Counted from the first letter of the stretch, positions 7,331 through 16,762 are shown. The stretch is DNA of 64,000 nucleotides from Microbacterium sp. BH-3-3-3 (GCF_001792815.1 NZ_CP017674.1:2728001-2792000), one strand, 5' to 3'. The notes: generated by a model from the letters alone, not told the origin. Numbers and translations: made by a program.

Positions 7331-8000
7331 GCGGGCGCCTCGGCGCCGTCATCGCGGACTCTGCGCCGTCGGGCCTCACGCGGCCTCCTTCGAGCCGGAT
7401 GAGGTGATCGGCGTCGGCGATGAGCCGGTCGTCGTGGCTCACGCACACGACCGTCGCCCCACGGGTGACCTCGTGCGCGATGGCCGCACGGTTGAGTTGC
7501 GCGCTCGCCGCGTCGAGTCCGGTGGTCGGTTCGTCGAGCAGCAGGATGTCGGCTTCGCGGGCGAGGCCCTGGGCGAGCAGCGCTCGCTGTCGCTGGCCCC
7601 CCGAAAGCGACGAGAACGGATGCCGTGCCAGCGGCGCGATGTCGAGTCGCTGCATCGCGCCGTCGATGGCGGCCCGGTGCGCGGCGCTGAGTCGCCGGAG
7701 CGGCCCCGTGCGTCCCCACGCTCCGACCGACACGACGTCACGGACGGTGAGCGGGAGGTGGGGCGAGACGGCTGCGCGCTGCGGCACGAAGGCGCGCGTG
7801 CGCGGCGCGACCTCGAGCGTGCCGGTTGACGGCTCCCGTGCGCCGGCAAGCACCTCGAGCAGCGTCGACTTGCCTGCACCGTTCGGGCCCACGATGACGG
7901 TGAGCGCTCCGGCGTGCAGATCGACGTCGACGCCGTCGAGGGCGAGGGTGCCGGAGTAGTCCACGCGCAGGGCGCGTGCGATGACGGCGGTGAGGGGCAT
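7323..8000 (-). CDS. aztA: zinc ABC transporter ATP-binding protein AztA
   Basis: 225 residues with all ABC ATPase motifs: Walker A GPNGAGKST (about 37-45), Q-loop VPQRAAVS, signature LSGGQRQRAL and Walker B ILLLDEPT, then the H-loop CVSHD. It should energise uptake of zinc through AztB. ATG 8000 is chosen because TACAAT (reverse strand, 8008-8013) lies seven bases upstream, giving a leaderless transcript; the ATG at 8009 would fall inside this -10. The Zur box at 8020-8034 covers its -35 region. It faces aztB divergently. Confidence 0.92.
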   Translation of the reverse strand: MPLTAVIARALRVDYSGTLALDGVDVDLHAGALTVIVGPNGAGKSTLLEVLAGAREPSTGTLEVAPRTRAFVPQRAAVSPHLPLTVRDVVSVGAWGRTGPLRRLSAAHRAAIDGAMQRLDIAPLARHPFSSLSGGQRQRALLAQGLAREADILLLDEPTTGLDAASAQLNRAAIAHEVTRGATVVCVSHDDRLIADADHLIRLEGGRVRPDGAESAMTAPRRPLS

Positions 8001-8007
8001 GGCATCC

Positions 8008-8047
8008 ATTGTATGAGTTTGAGAATCGTTCTCATTCTCGATACGGT
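8008..8047. promoter_or_regulatory. divergent aztA/aztB promoters
   Basis: For aztB: TTGAGA (8019-8024), 17-bp spacer, TACGGT (8042-8047), eight bases before GTG 8056. For aztA (reverse strand): TACAAT at 8013-8008, seven bases before ATG 8000, with its -35 inside the Zur box. One bound repressor could shut both. Confidence 0.7.
8020..8034. promoter_or_regulatory. Zur box
   Basis: TGAGAATCGTTCTCA is a 15-bp palindrome (6+3+6) that matches the actinobacterial Zur consensus TGAnAATnATTnTCA closely. It overlaps the -35 elements of both divergent zinc-transport promoters, so repression by Zur in zinc-replete cells is expected. Confidence 0.85.
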
Positions 8048-8055
8048 CGGGCATC

Positions 8056-8910
8056 GTGACCTGGCTCCTCGATCCCTTCTCTCTCGAATTCGTGCAGCGC
8101 GCGCTGCTCGGGGGAGTGCTCGTCGCCGTGCTGTGCGGCGTCGCCGGTACGTGGGTCATTGTGCGCGGCATGGCGTTCCTGGGCGAGGCGCTCGCCCACG
8201 GCATGCTGCCCGGCGTCGCTCTCGCCACCGTGCTCGGCCTTCCGGTTCTGCTGGGGGCGGCGGCCAGCGCCGTCGTGATGAGCCTCGGCATCGGTGTGCT
8301 GCAGCGGCGCGCCCGACTCTCGTACGACACGAGCATCGGCCTGCTCTTCGTCGGCATGCTCGCCCTCGGCGTCATCGTCATCTCGCACGCCGGGAGCTTC
8401 GCCACCGATGCCACGGCGATCCTGTTCGGCGACATCCTCGCCATCGGGGCCGGTGATCTGGTCGTCCTCGCGGTGGCGGCAGGCCTGGGCATCGCGGCGG
8501 CCGCGGTCGCCCATCGTGGCCTCGTCGCCCTCGCCATCGACGAGCGGGTCGCCCAGGTGCTCGGCCTCGGCCCGCGCGTCGCGCAGACCGTTCTCGTCGG
8601 GCTCGTCACCCTCGCCGTCGTCGCGTCGTACCAGGCCGTCGGCTCGCTGCTGGTGGTGGGCCTGCTCATCGCGCCCGCGGTCGCCGCGCGCCAGTGGACC
8701 CACCGCATCGCCACGACCATGGCGCTCGCCGCCGTGATCGGGGCGGTCGCCGTCGCCGTCGGCCTGCTCGTCTCGTGGCACGCCGCGACCGCCGCCGGCG
8801 CGACCATCGCCGCCACCGCCATCGCCGCGGCCGGCGTCTCGTGGGCCCTACGCGCCTGCCGTGACGCCGCGCGCCGGCGCGTGGCATCCCCTGTTCTCGT
8901 TCCCGCCTGA
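8056..8910 (+). CDS. aztB: zinc ABC transporter permease AztB
   Basis: 284 residues with eight or nine membrane segments, belonging to the ABC-3 (ZnuB/MntB) permease family: GMAFLGEALAHGMLPGVAL near residue 38 and VGSLLVVGLLIAPAVAARQW near residue 196 are typical. It starts with GTG eight bases behind TACGGT. It forms the channel for zinc handed over by AztC. The gene heads an operon of four genes reaching 12310 with gaps of 13, 1 and 32 bases. Confidence 0.92.
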   Translation: MTWLLDPFSLEFVQRALLGGVLVAVLCGVAGTWVIVRGMAFLGEALAHGMLPGVALATVLGLPVLLGAAASAVVMSLGIGVLQRRARLSYDTSIGLLFVGMLALGVIVISHAGSFATDATAILFGDILAIGAGDLVVLAVAAGLGIAAAAVAHRGLVALAIDERVAQVLGLGPRVAQTVLVGLVTLAVVASYQAVGSLLVVGLLIAPAVAARQWTHRIATTMALAAVIGAVAVAVGLLVSWHAATAAGATIAATAIAAAGVSWALRACRDAARRRVASPVLVPA

Positions 8911-8923
8911 CCGGAAAGCCCCC

Positions 8924-10135
8924 ATGCCCCACCCCGACCTCTCCCGTCGCCTCGCGCCCCTCAGCGCGGTGCTGCTCCTCTCGCTCGCCGGCTGCGCGGC
9001 GCCCGCCGCCCCCGACACCGCACCCTCGACCGACACGCACGGCGAGATCGCGGGTGCCGCCGAACTCGCCGAACCCGCTGTGGGTCTCACCTCGATCGAC
9101 GGCGACGGACGCGTGTCGCACCTCGATCTGCTCGACGAGACCACGACCGCGCTCGGCACCGTGCGCCCGCCCTCGGCGGTGCACTCGGACGGCCGGTACC
9201 TCTTCGCCGCCGACGACACGGGCGTCTCGATCGTCGACAGCGGCGTGTGGACCTGGGATCACGTCGACCACTTCCACTACTACCGCGCCGACGCCCGCCT
9301 GCTGGGCGACGTCGAGGGTGAGGGAACCGCTGTCGTGGCGACCTCGAACTCGTCGACCACGGGCGGGACGGGCCTGTTCTTCCCCGGATCGGGTGAGGCG
9401 GTGCTGCTCGACACCGAGGCGTTGTCGAGAGGTGAGGTCGTCGAGCGGTTCCGCCTCTCGACGTCTCCCGGTGCCGGCCTCGTCGTGCCCGCCGGATCGT
9501 TCGCCGCGGTGGCCGCGGACGACGAGGTGAACCTGCACGACGCCGACGGCGCCGAGGTCGGCGAACCGGCCGCGTGCATCCAACCCGCGGGGACGATCAC
9601 CACCCGCGTCGGAGCGGTGATCGGATGCCAGGACGGCGCCCTCCTCATCAGCGTCGACGACGACGCACCCGTCGTCGAACGCATCGCCTACCCCGCGGGA
9701 ACGACCGCGCCGCGGGCGACGGTCTTCGCCAACCGCGAGGGACGCCCGAAGGTCGCCGCGGTCGCCGGGGACGCCGGGGTGTGGATCCTCGACACCCGCG
9801 AGCGCACGTGGACGCTGCTGCCCACCCCCGAGCCGGTCGTGCAGGTCACGGCGGTCGACGACAAAGACGCGAACCTCCTCGCCCTCACCCCGGACGGGCG
9901 GGTGCTCGTGCTCGATGGTGAGACGGGCGCGCAGCGCGCGGCATCCCCCGCCCTGGTGGGAGCGAGCCTCGCCGCGGGCCAGACCGTCAGCCTGGTCGCC
10001 GACCAGCAGCGGGCGTATCTGAACGGCCCCACCGAGAACCGCATGTGGGAGATCGACTTCGCCGACGACGCCCGCGTCGCCCGGGAGTTCGCGCCCGAGC
10101 GCGCGCCGCTGTTCTTCGCCGAGACGGGACGCTGA
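8924..10135 (+). CDS. beta-propeller lipoprotein of the zinc-uptake operon (AztD-like paralogue)
   Basis: 403 residues. The start ATG 8924 gives a lipoprotein signal ending LSLAGC (Cys about 20). The mature part is a run of short beta-blade repeats (GDGRVSHLDLLD, GRYLFAADDTGVSIVD, GRVLVLDGETGAQRA) with a His-rich insert HVDHFHYY near residue 110. It shows the same architecture as AztD, two genes downstream, including a C-terminal PNGPTENRMWEIDF-like closing blade. AztD proteins are extracytoplasmic zinc chaperones that load AztC; this homologue probably has a related role, or holds another step of zinc hand-over. It sits between aztB and aztC. Confidence 0.72.
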   Translation: MPHPDLSRRLAPLSAVLLLSLAGCAAPAAPDTAPSTDTHGEIAGAAELAEPAVGLTSIDGDGRVSHLDLLDETTTALGTVRPPSAVHSDGRYLFAADDTGVSIVDSGVWTWDHVDHFHYYRADARLLGDVEGEGTAVVATSNSSTTGGTGLFFPGSGEAVLLDTEALSRGEVVERFRLSTSPGAGLVVPAGSFAAVAADDEVNLHDADGAEVGEPAACIQPAGTITTRVGAVIGCQDGALLISVDDDAPVVERIAYPAGTTAPRATVFANREGRPKVAAVAGDAGVWILDTRERTWTLLPTPEPVVQVTAVDDKDANLLALTPDGRVLVLDGETGAQRAASPALVGASLAAGQTVSLVADQQRAYLNGPTENRMWEIDFADDARVAREFAPERAPLFFAETGR

Positions 10136-10136
10136 C

Positions 10137-11045
10137 ATGAAGAGAGCTCTGGGCGTCGCCCTGACCGCCGCCCTGCTCGCCCTCACCGGGTGCGCCGGGG
10201 GAGCGGAATCCGATCGCCCGCTCGTGGTGGTGACGACGAACATCCTCGGCGACGTCGTGTCGCATCTGGTCGGCGACGACGTGGAGGTGCTCACCCTGAT
10301 GCGCCCGGGCGCCGATCCGCACTCGTTCGAGATCTCGGCGTCGGAAGCCGCGCGTCTGCGCTCGGCCGACCTGCTGGTGGCCAACGGCATCGGCCTCGAA
10401 GAGGGTCTGCAGCAGCATCTCGACGCGGCCTCCGCCGACGGGGTGGCTACCTTCGTCGCCGGCGACGCGGTCACCGTGCTGCCGTACACCTCGACCGATG
10501 CGGGTGGTGCCGACGATCCGCACTTCTGGACCGATCCCGCCCAGATGGCCGCGGTCGTCGACGCGCTGACCCCGGTGCTCTCGCGCATCGACGGAATCGA
10601 CGCCGCCGCGGTCGCCGAGCGGTCGACGGCGTATCGCGCCGAGATCGAGGACCTGGATGCCGAGATGACGGCCGCGTTCGCCGCGATCCCCGCCGAGCGT
10701 CGGGCACTCGTGACCAACCACCACGTCTTCGGCTACCTCGCCGAGCGCTTCGGGTTCCGCCTGGTGGGGGCCGTGATCCCCGGCGGCACCACGCTGGCGG
10801 CGCCGAGCACGAGCGACCTCGCCGACCTGGTGTCGGCGATCGACGAGGCCGGAGTGCCCACGATCTTCGCCGAGTCGTCGTCGCCCGACCGCCTGGTGCG
10901 CGCGCTCGCCGACGAGGCCGACCGCCACGTCGAGGTGACCGAGCTGTTCACCGAATCGCTCACCGACGCCGACGGCGGCGCCCCCGACTACCTGACCATG
11001 ATGCGCGTCAACACGGAGCGCATCGCCACCGGCCTGTCGCCGTGA
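10137..11045 (+). CDS. aztC: zinc ABC transporter substrate-binding lipoprotein AztC
   Basis: 302 residues. The lipobox LTGC places the lipidated Cys at 19. Cluster A-I zinc ligands are visible: His62 in DPHSFE, His129 in DDPHFWTD, His195 in TNHHVFGY and Asp284 in GAPDY. The long His/Asp-rich loop of ZnuA is absent, as in AztC proteins that receive zinc from a chaperone. It begins one base after the propeller gene's stop codon. It should capture zinc outside the membrane and deliver it to AztB. Confidence 0.92.
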   Translation: MKRALGVALTAALLALTGCAGGAESDRPLVVVTTNILGDVVSHLVGDDVEVLTLMRPGADPHSFEISASEAARLRSADLLVANGIGLEEGLQQHLDAASADGVATFVAGDAVTVLPYTSTDAGGADDPHFWTDPAQMAAVVDALTPVLSRIDGIDAAAVAERSTAYRAEIEDLDAEMTAAFAAIPAERRALVTNHHVFGYLAERFGFRLVGAVIPGGTTLAAPSTSDLADLVSAIDEAGVPTIFAESSSPDRLVRALADEADRHVEVTELFTESLTDADGGAPDYLTMMRVNTERIATGLSP

Positions 11046-11077
11046 GCGACCGGCCACCCACCCAGAAGGAGAATCAC

Positions 11078-12310
11078 ATGCGCACCTCTTCCCACCGCCG
11101 CGGGGACGCCCTCCGTCGTGCGGGCCTGCTCACGCTCGCGGTCGGCGCGACCGTCGCCCTGTCGGCGTGCGCCGGCGGCGCCGGCGCCGGTTCGGCCGCT
11201 CCCGCCACGAGCTCGGCCCCGTCGTCGACGAGCGACACCGGTACCCGCGTCGCCCTGTCGTACCCCGGCGGCATCGTCGTGCTCGACGGCGAGAGCCTCG
11301 AGACGATCGGCGACTTCTCGTCCGAGGAGTTCACGCGGCTCAACTCCGCCGGTGACGGCCGTCACGTCATGGTGACCACGAGCGAGGGCTTCCAGGTGCT
11401 CGATGCCGGCACCGCCTCGGAGCAGCCCCGGCTCACCGACCTCGTGTTCCCGGCATCCAAGCCCGGTCACGTCGTGACGCACGGCGGCAAGACCGTGCTC
11501 TACGCCGACGGCACGAGCGACTCGACGATCTTCGACACCGACGCCCTGCTCGCCTCGACCGATGCGCTCCCCGCCGTCGAGACCATCCCGGGCGTCGAGG
11601 CGCACCACGGGGTGTCGATCATGCTCGAAGACGGGTCGTTCGTCACCACGGTCGGCAACGCCAACGGCCGCACGGGCATCGCCGTGACCGACGCCTCGGG
11701 TGCGACGATCGCCCAGGACGCGACCTGCCCCGGCGTGCACGGCGAGGGCACCGCGAAAGACGAGGTCGTCGTCTTCGGCTGCGAGAACGGCGCCCTGATC
11801 TACGACGACGGCGAGATCACGAAGGTCGACGCCCCCGACCAGCCCTACGGTCGCACCGGCAACCTCTTCGTCAGCGAGACCAGCCCGCTGGTGCTCGGTG
11901 ACTACAAGGACGACCGCGACGCCGAGGGCTACCTGCTGCAGCGCGTCTCGCTGATCGACACCGCCGCCAAGACGCAAAGCGTCGTCGACATGCCCGCCGG
12001 CGCCGAGTACACCTTCCGCGACCTGGCCCGCGGCCCCGAGGATCGGGGCTACATCCTGGCGTCGGACGGCGCGATCCACGTTTTCGACCTCGAGAAGGGG
12101 GCCTTCACCGAGGCGTTCCCCGTGATCGACGCGTGGGAGGGGCCGGTCGAGTGGCAGGACGCCCACCCCGCGATCAAGGTGTCGGGCGACATCGCCTACG
12201 TCACCGAGCCGGCGAAGAACGCCGTGCACGCGGTCGACCTCACCACCGGCGAGGTCACCGCCACGGCGACCCTCGACGTCACGCCCAACGAGATGGCGCT
12301 CACGCGCTGA
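11078..12310 (+). CDS. aztD: zinc metallochaperone AztD (beta-propeller lipoprotein)
   Basis: 410 residues with lipobox LSAC and a low-complexity Ser/Ala linker, followed by propeller blades. His-rich loops typical of AztD are seen: GHVVTHGGKTV, VEAHHGVSI and CPGVHGEG, each a plausible zinc site on the propeller rim. The family delivers zinc to AztC by direct transfer. The ribosome site AGAAGGAGA precedes ATG 11078. It is the last gene of the operon; the convergent LysR gene ends three bases later. Confidence 0.88.
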   Translation: MRTSSHRRGDALRRAGLLTLAVGATVALSACAGGAGAGSAAPATSSAPSSTSDTGTRVALSYPGGIVVLDGESLETIGDFSSEEFTRLNSAGDGRHVMVTTSEGFQVLDAGTASEQPRLTDLVFPASKPGHVVTHGGKTVLYADGTSDSTIFDTDALLASTDALPAVETIPGVEAHHGVSIMLEDGSFVTTVGNANGRTGIAVTDASGATIAQDATCPGVHGEGTAKDEVVVFGCENGALIYDDGEITKVDAPDQPYGRTGNLFVSETSPLVLGDYKDDRDAEGYLLQRVSLIDTAAKTQSVVDMPAGAEYTFRDLARGPEDRGYILASDGAIHVFDLEKGAFTEAFPVIDAWEGPVEWQDAHPAIKVSGDIAYVTEPAKNAVHAVDLTTGEVTATATLDVTPNEMALTR

Positions 12311-12313
12311 GCA

Positions 12314-13201
12314 TCACCGGCCGCCCCGGTCGTACGCCACCTGCAGTGCTCCCCGCACCGCGCGTACGCCGGGGCGGTCGGCCGTTCCGCGGCGGACGGC
12401 GGTGAACACCTCGCGCCGGGGTTCGCCGGGTAGGCCGACCAGGCGCACGGGCGGATCCTCGCCGGCGAAGACGAGGTCGGGGATCATCCCCACCGCGTGA
12501 CCGGATGCCACGAGCCGCGCGTGCGCGGTCAGATCGGCCATCTCGAAGCGCACGTCGGGCTCGAACCCCACCGCTCGACACTGCTGCGTCGCCCATTGAC
12601 GCGCGGCCGTGCCCTCGGGCTCCATCACCCAGGCGCGGTCGCGGAGGTCGTCGAGTCGCTCGGCGGGATCGGTGCGCGCCACCGCGAGGCGGATGGCATC
12701 CCGTCCCAGCAGGCTCCGCTCGATGCCGTCGCGGTGCTCGCGCGTGTGCCCCGGATACTGCTCGGCGACGGCGAGGTCGAAGCCGCGGGCGGCCACCTCG
12801 AACAGTCCCTCTTCGGGGGCGAGCTCGGCGACCTCGACGCGCAGCTGGGGCTCGGCCTCGGCCAGGGCGTCGAGGGTGTGGGGGAGGAGCCCGTGCGCGG
12901 CGGACTGCATGACGGCCACGCGTACGGGAGCTAGCGAGGGACGCAGGTGCTCGAGCTCGGCGCGGGCTGCTTCGTCGGCGGCGAGCATGCGGGCCGCGTG
13001 CGCGGCGAGGGCCGCGCCCTGCGCGGTGAGGCGCAGGCGCCGACCGTCGGGTTCGAGCAGGGCGACGCCGGCCTCGCGCTCCAGCAGGGCGAGCTGCTGC
13101 GAAATGGTCGACGGACTGTACGACAGGGCCTCGGCGACGGCCGCGAGCGTGCCCCGGAGCGACAGCTCGTGCAGCAGGCGCAGACGGCGGAGATCGAACA
13201 T
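12314..13201 (-). CDS. LysR-family regulator divergent from putA
   Basis: 295 residues from ATG 13201. An N-terminal winged HTH (MFDLRRLRLLHELSLRG, then LSYSPSTISQQLALLE) precedes the periplasmic-binding-like effector domain (RVAVMQSAAHGLLPHTLDAL; RLVASGHAVGMIPDLVF). The frame is open 36 bp further, but the HTH begins at this ATG as in homologues. Position back-to-back with putA suggests it controls proline use in response to proline or a related amino acid. It could instead be a PutR-like repressor; no operator is obvious beyond the AT-rich stretch near 13230. Confidence 0.88.
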   Translation of the reverse strand: MFDLRRLRLLHELSLRGTLAAVAEALSYSPSTISQQLALLEREAGVALLEPDGRRLRLTAQGAALAAHAARMLAADEAARAELEHLRPSLAPVRVAVMQSAAHGLLPHTLDALAEAEPQLRVEVAELAPEEGLFEVAARGFDLAVAEQYPGHTREHRDGIERSLLGRDAIRLAVARTDPAERLDDLRDRAWVMEPEGTAARQWATQQCRAVGFEPDVRFEMADLTAHARLVASGHAVGMIPDLVFAGEDPPVRLVGLPGEPRREVFTAVRRGTADRPGVRAVRGALQVAYDRGGR

Positions 13202-13300
13202 GGCATCCCTTCGATGACATCGAACATAACCCATCATTAATCATCGCTTTTCTCGAATGGATGCGGGTCCCATGCTGATCACATCCGAGGAAGGACCGCC

Positions 13301-16300
13301 ATGTCGCTCACCGATGCCCCCCGCACCACGTCCGGCACCACGCCCGAGACTCTCGTCTCACCCGCCGAGCTCGCCGACGACGCGATCGCCCTCGTGCGCC
13401 GCTGGCTCGCCGAGAGTCGCGACGAGCCCGTCGACGCCGCCGCCCAGCGCCTGGCCGGCGTGCTGCGCGATCCGCACGGGCTCGACTTCACGGTCGGGTT
13501 CGTCGACGGAGTCGTGCGCCCCGAAGACCTGAGCGTGGCGGCGCGCAACCTCGCCGCCCTGACCCCGCTGATCCCCGGGTTCCTCCCCCTGCACCTCAAG
13601 GCCGCGATCCGGCTCGGCGCGTTGACCGCGCCGATCCTTCCCCGCGTCGTCGTGCCGGCGGCGCGCACGGCCCTCCGCTCGATGGTGCGTCACCTCATCG
13701 TCGATGCGAGCGACCGCAAGCTCGGCGATGCCATCACCTCGATCCGCGGCCGGGGCGACGGCATCCGTCTCAACGTGAATCTGCTCGGCGAGGCCATCCT
13801 CGGGAAGAAAGAGGCCGCGCGCCGCCTGGCCGGAACGCGCAAGCTCCTCGCCCGCGACGACGTCGACTACGTCTCGATCAAGGTGTCGTCGACCGTCGCC
13901 CCGCACACGCCGTGGGCGTTCGACGCCGCCGTCGCCGACGCGGTGGCGGCGCTTCGCCCCCTCTACCGGGTCGCGAAAGAGACCGGCACCTTCGTCAACC
14001 TCGACATGGAGGAGTTCAAAGACCTCGACCTCACCCTCGCGGTCTTCGAGACCCTGCTCGCCGAGCCCGAGTTCCACGACGTCGAGGCCGGCATCGTGCT
14101 GCAGGCGTACCTGCCCGATGCCCTCGCCGCCATGATCCGCCTGCAGGAATGGACCGCCCGGCGCGTGGCATCCGGGGGCGCGACGATCAAGGTGCGCGTC
14201 GTGAAGGGCGCGAACCTCCCCATGGAACGCGTCGACGCCGACGTGCACGATTGGCCGCTCGCCACCTGGCCGTCGAAGCAGGCGACGGATGCCTCGTACA
14301 AGGCGGTGCTCGACTACGCGCTGCGTCCCGAGCACGCGCAGCACGTGCGCATCGGCGTGGCCGGACACAACCTCTTCGACGTGGCCCTCGCCTGGCTGCT
14401 CGCGGAGCGGCGCGGGGTGACCGGTGGGATCGACGTCGAGATGCTGCTCGGCATGGCCACCGCGCAGCAGGCCGTCGTGCGCCGCACGGTCGGCTCGATC
14501 CTGCTCTACACGCCCGTCGTGCACCCGCAGGAGTTCGACGTCGCGATCGCATACCTGATCCGCCGCCTCGAAGAGGGCGCGTCGAGCGAGAACTTCATGT
14601 CGGCCGTCTTCGACCTCGACACCCACGCGGCGCTGTTCGATCGCGAGCGCGACCGCTTCCTGGCCTCTCTCGCCGACATGCCCGAGGGCGTACCGGCGTC
14701 GAACCGCGTGCAGGACCGCACCGCGCCGGCGCCCGCGGCGCCCGCCACGGGCTTCCACAACACCCCCGACTCCGACCCCGCGATCGAGGCCAACCGCGGC
14801 TGGGGCGCCGGGATCGTCGCGCGGATGCAGGACTCGACCCTGGGCAGCGACACGATCGCCGCGCACACCGTCACCGACGCCGCCGCCCTCGACGCGCTGA
14901 TCCACGACGCCGCGACCGCCGCCACCGCGTGGCGCGAGCTCGGCGCCGAGGCGCGCGCCGCGATCCTGCACCGGGCGGGCGACGCGCTCGAGAAGCATCG
15001 CGCCGATCTGCTCGAGGTCATGGGCGTCGAGTGCGGCAAGGTGTTGGAGCAGAGCGACCCCGAGGTGTCGGAGGCCATCGACTTCGCGCACTACTACGCC
15101 GAGCAGGCCCGCACCCTCGACGACGTCGACGGAGCCCGCTTCACGCCCGTGGGCGTGACCGTGGTCACCCCTCCGTGGAACTTCCCCGTCGCGATCCCCG
15201 CGGGATCGACCCTGGCCGCGCTCGCCGCAGGGTCCGCCGTGGTCATCAAACCCGCCGCCCTCGCCCAGCGCTCGGGCGCGGTCATGGTCGAGGCGCTGTG
15301 GGAGGCCGGCGTACCCCGCGAGGTGCTGAAGCTCGTGCAGCTGTCGGAACGCGATCTCGGCACGCAGCTGCTCACGCACTCCGCCGTCGAGCGGGTCGTG
15401 CTGACCGGCGCGTACGAGACGGCCGAGCTGTTCCGCTCGTTCCGTCCCGACCTTGCGCTCCTCGCCGAGACGAGCGGCAAGAACGCCGTGATCGTGACGC
15501 CCAGCGCCGACCTCGACCTCGCCGCGAAAGACGTCGCGATGTCGGCCTTCGGCCACGCGGGGCAGAAGTGCTCGGCGGCCTCGCTCGTCGTGCTCGTCGG
15601 CTCGGTCGCGCGCTCGCGGCGCTTCCGCGACCAGCTGGTCGACGCGGTGACCTCGCTCGAGGTGGGGATGCCGTGGGATGAGGCCTCGCGCGTGGGACCG
15701 CTCATCGAGCCGGCGAACGGCAAGCTGCTGCGGGCGCTCACCACGCTCGAGCCCGGCCAGCGCTGGGTCGTCGAACCGCAGCGTCTCGACGACGAGGGGT
15801 CGCTGTGGCGCCCCGGCATTCGCGAGGGCGTGCAGGCGGGCAGCGAGTTCCACCGCACCGAGTACTTCGGACCCGTGCTGGGCATCATGACCGCCGAGAC
15901 CCTCGATGAGGCCATCGAGATCGTCAACGCCATCGAGTACGGGCTCACCTCGGGCCTGCACGCGCTGGACGAGGCCGAGATCCAGCGGTGGCTCTCGCGC
16001 ATCGAGGCCGGCAACGTCTACGTCAACCGCGGCACCACCGGCGCCATCGTGCAGCGCCAGCCGTTCGGCGGATGGAAGAAGTCGGCCGTCGGCGCGGGCA
16101 CCAAGGCCGGTGGGCCGTCGTACCTGTTCGGATTCGGTTCGTGGGCGGATGCCGAGACCTCGGCGCCCCGCTCGGGCGATGCGCTGGCCGCCCCGGCGCT
16201 CGCGGCCGTCCCCTCGGCCGACCGCGACTGGCTGGCATCCGCTCTCGCGAGCGACGCCGCCGCCTGGGCTGCGGAGTTCTCACTGGCCCGCGATGTGACG

Positions 16301-16759
16301 GGCCTGGAGTCGGAGCAGAACGTGCTGCGCTACGGCACGGTGCCGGTCACCGTGCGATTCGATGACGCGACCGAGACGGCGCTCGTCCGCGTCGTCGCCG
16401 CCGGTGTGCGCGCCGGCGCCCCGGTGACCGTGAGCACGGCCCGCGCGCTGTCGCCCGCCGTGCGCGCGTGGCTCGAGGGCGTGGGAGTGCGCGCGAGCGT
16501 CGAGGATGCCGACGAGTGGAAGCGCCGCGCCGCGCGCCTGGCGCGCACCGGTGGGCGGGTGCGCCTGCTCGGCGGCTCGACCGTCGCGACGGCCGACGCC
16601 GTGGGCGGCTCGCCCTCGGTCGCGATCTACGCGGGCGAGGTCACCCGCGCCGGGCGCGTCGAGCTGCTGCCGTTCCTGCGCGAGCAGGCCGTGTCGATCA
16701 CGGCGCACCGCTTCGGAACGCCGCGCCGGTACGTCGTGCCGCCGCTCGTCACGCGCTGA
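13301..16759 (+). CDS. putA: bifunctional proline dehydrogenase / pyrroline-5-carboxylate dehydrogenase
   Basis: 1152 residues. The FAD-binding proline dehydrogenase barrel covers about residues 60-460 (KVSSTVAPHTPWAFD; RVVKGANLPMER; conserved YKAVLDYAL). The NAD-dependent glutamate-semialdehyde dehydrogenase covers about 500-980 with VTPPWNFPVAIPAG, ETSGKNAVIV and the catalytic Cys in GQKCSAAS. A C-terminal extra domain (about 990-1152) is present. There is no N-terminal ribbon-helix-helix, so unlike E. coli PutA it is not itself a DNA-binding repressor; the divergent LysR gene likely takes this role. GAGGAAGGA precedes the ATG. Together the two activities oxidise proline to glutamate. Confidence 0.96.
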   Translation: MSLTDAPRTTSGTTPETLVSPAELADDAIALVRRWLAESRDEPVDAAAQRLAGVLRDPHGLDFTVGFVDGVVRPEDLSVAARNLAALTPLIPGFLPLHLKAAIRLGALTAPILPRVVVPAARTALRSMVRHLIVDASDRKLGDAITSIRGRGDGIRLNVNLLGEAILGKKEAARRLAGTRKLLARDDVDYVSIKVSSTVAPHTPWAFDAAVADAVAALRPLYRVAKETGTFVNLDMEEFKDLDLTLAVFETLLAEPEFHDVEAGIVLQAYLPDALAAMIRLQEWTARRVASGGATIKVRVVKGANLPMERVDADVHDWPLATWPSKQATDASYKAVLDYALRPEHAQHVRIGVAGHNLFDVALAWLLAERRGVTGGIDVEMLLGMATAQQAVVRRTVGSILLYTPVVHPQEFDVAIAYLIRRLEEGASSENFMSAVFDLDTHAALFDRERDRFLASLADMPEGVPASNRVQDRTAPAPAAPATGFHNTPDSDPAIEANRGWGAGIVARMQDSTLGSDTIAAHTVTDAAALDALIHDAATAATAWRELGAEARAAILHRAGDALEKHRADLLEVMGVECGKVLEQSDPEVSEAIDFAHYYAEQARTLDDVDGARFTPVGVTVVTPPWNFPVAIPAGSTLAALAAGSAVVIKPAALAQRSGAVMVEALWEAGVPREVLKLVQLSERDLGTQLLTHSAVERVVLTGAYETAELFRSFRPDLALLAETSGKNAVIVTPSADLDLAAKDVAMSAFGHAGQKCSAASLVVLVGSVARSRRFRDQLVDAVTSLEVGMPWDEASRVGPLIEPANGKLLRALTTLEPGQRWVVEPQRLDDEGSLWRPGIREGVQAGSEFHRTEYFGPVLGIMTAETLDEAIEIVNAIEYGLTSGLHALDEAEIQRWLSRIEAGNVYVNRGTTGAIVQRQPFGGWKKSAVGAGTKAGGPSYLFGFGSWADAETSAPRSGDALAAPALAAVPSADRDWLASALASDAAAWAAEFSLARDVTGLESEQNVLRYGTVPVTVRFDDATETALVRVVAAGVRAGAPVTVSTARALSPAVRAWLEGVGVRASVEDADEWKRRAARLARTGGRVRLLGGSTVATADAVGGSPSVAIYAGEVTRAGRVELLPFLREQAVSITAHRFGTPRRYVVPPLVTR

Positions 16760-16762
16760 GCG

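Noticed and set aside
7323..8822. A 499-residue frame joining aztA with upstream sequence
   Set aside because: Residues before the ATG at 8000 are the antisense of aztB; the ABC domain is complete from 8000 and the Zur box and promoters lie in between.
13358..15961. Long antisense frame opposite putA (and similar ones opposite other GC-rich genes)
   Set aside because: It is a mirror of the codon bias of putA: composition is Arg/His/Gly/Val-rich without domains, and the sense frame is a complete recognised enzyme.
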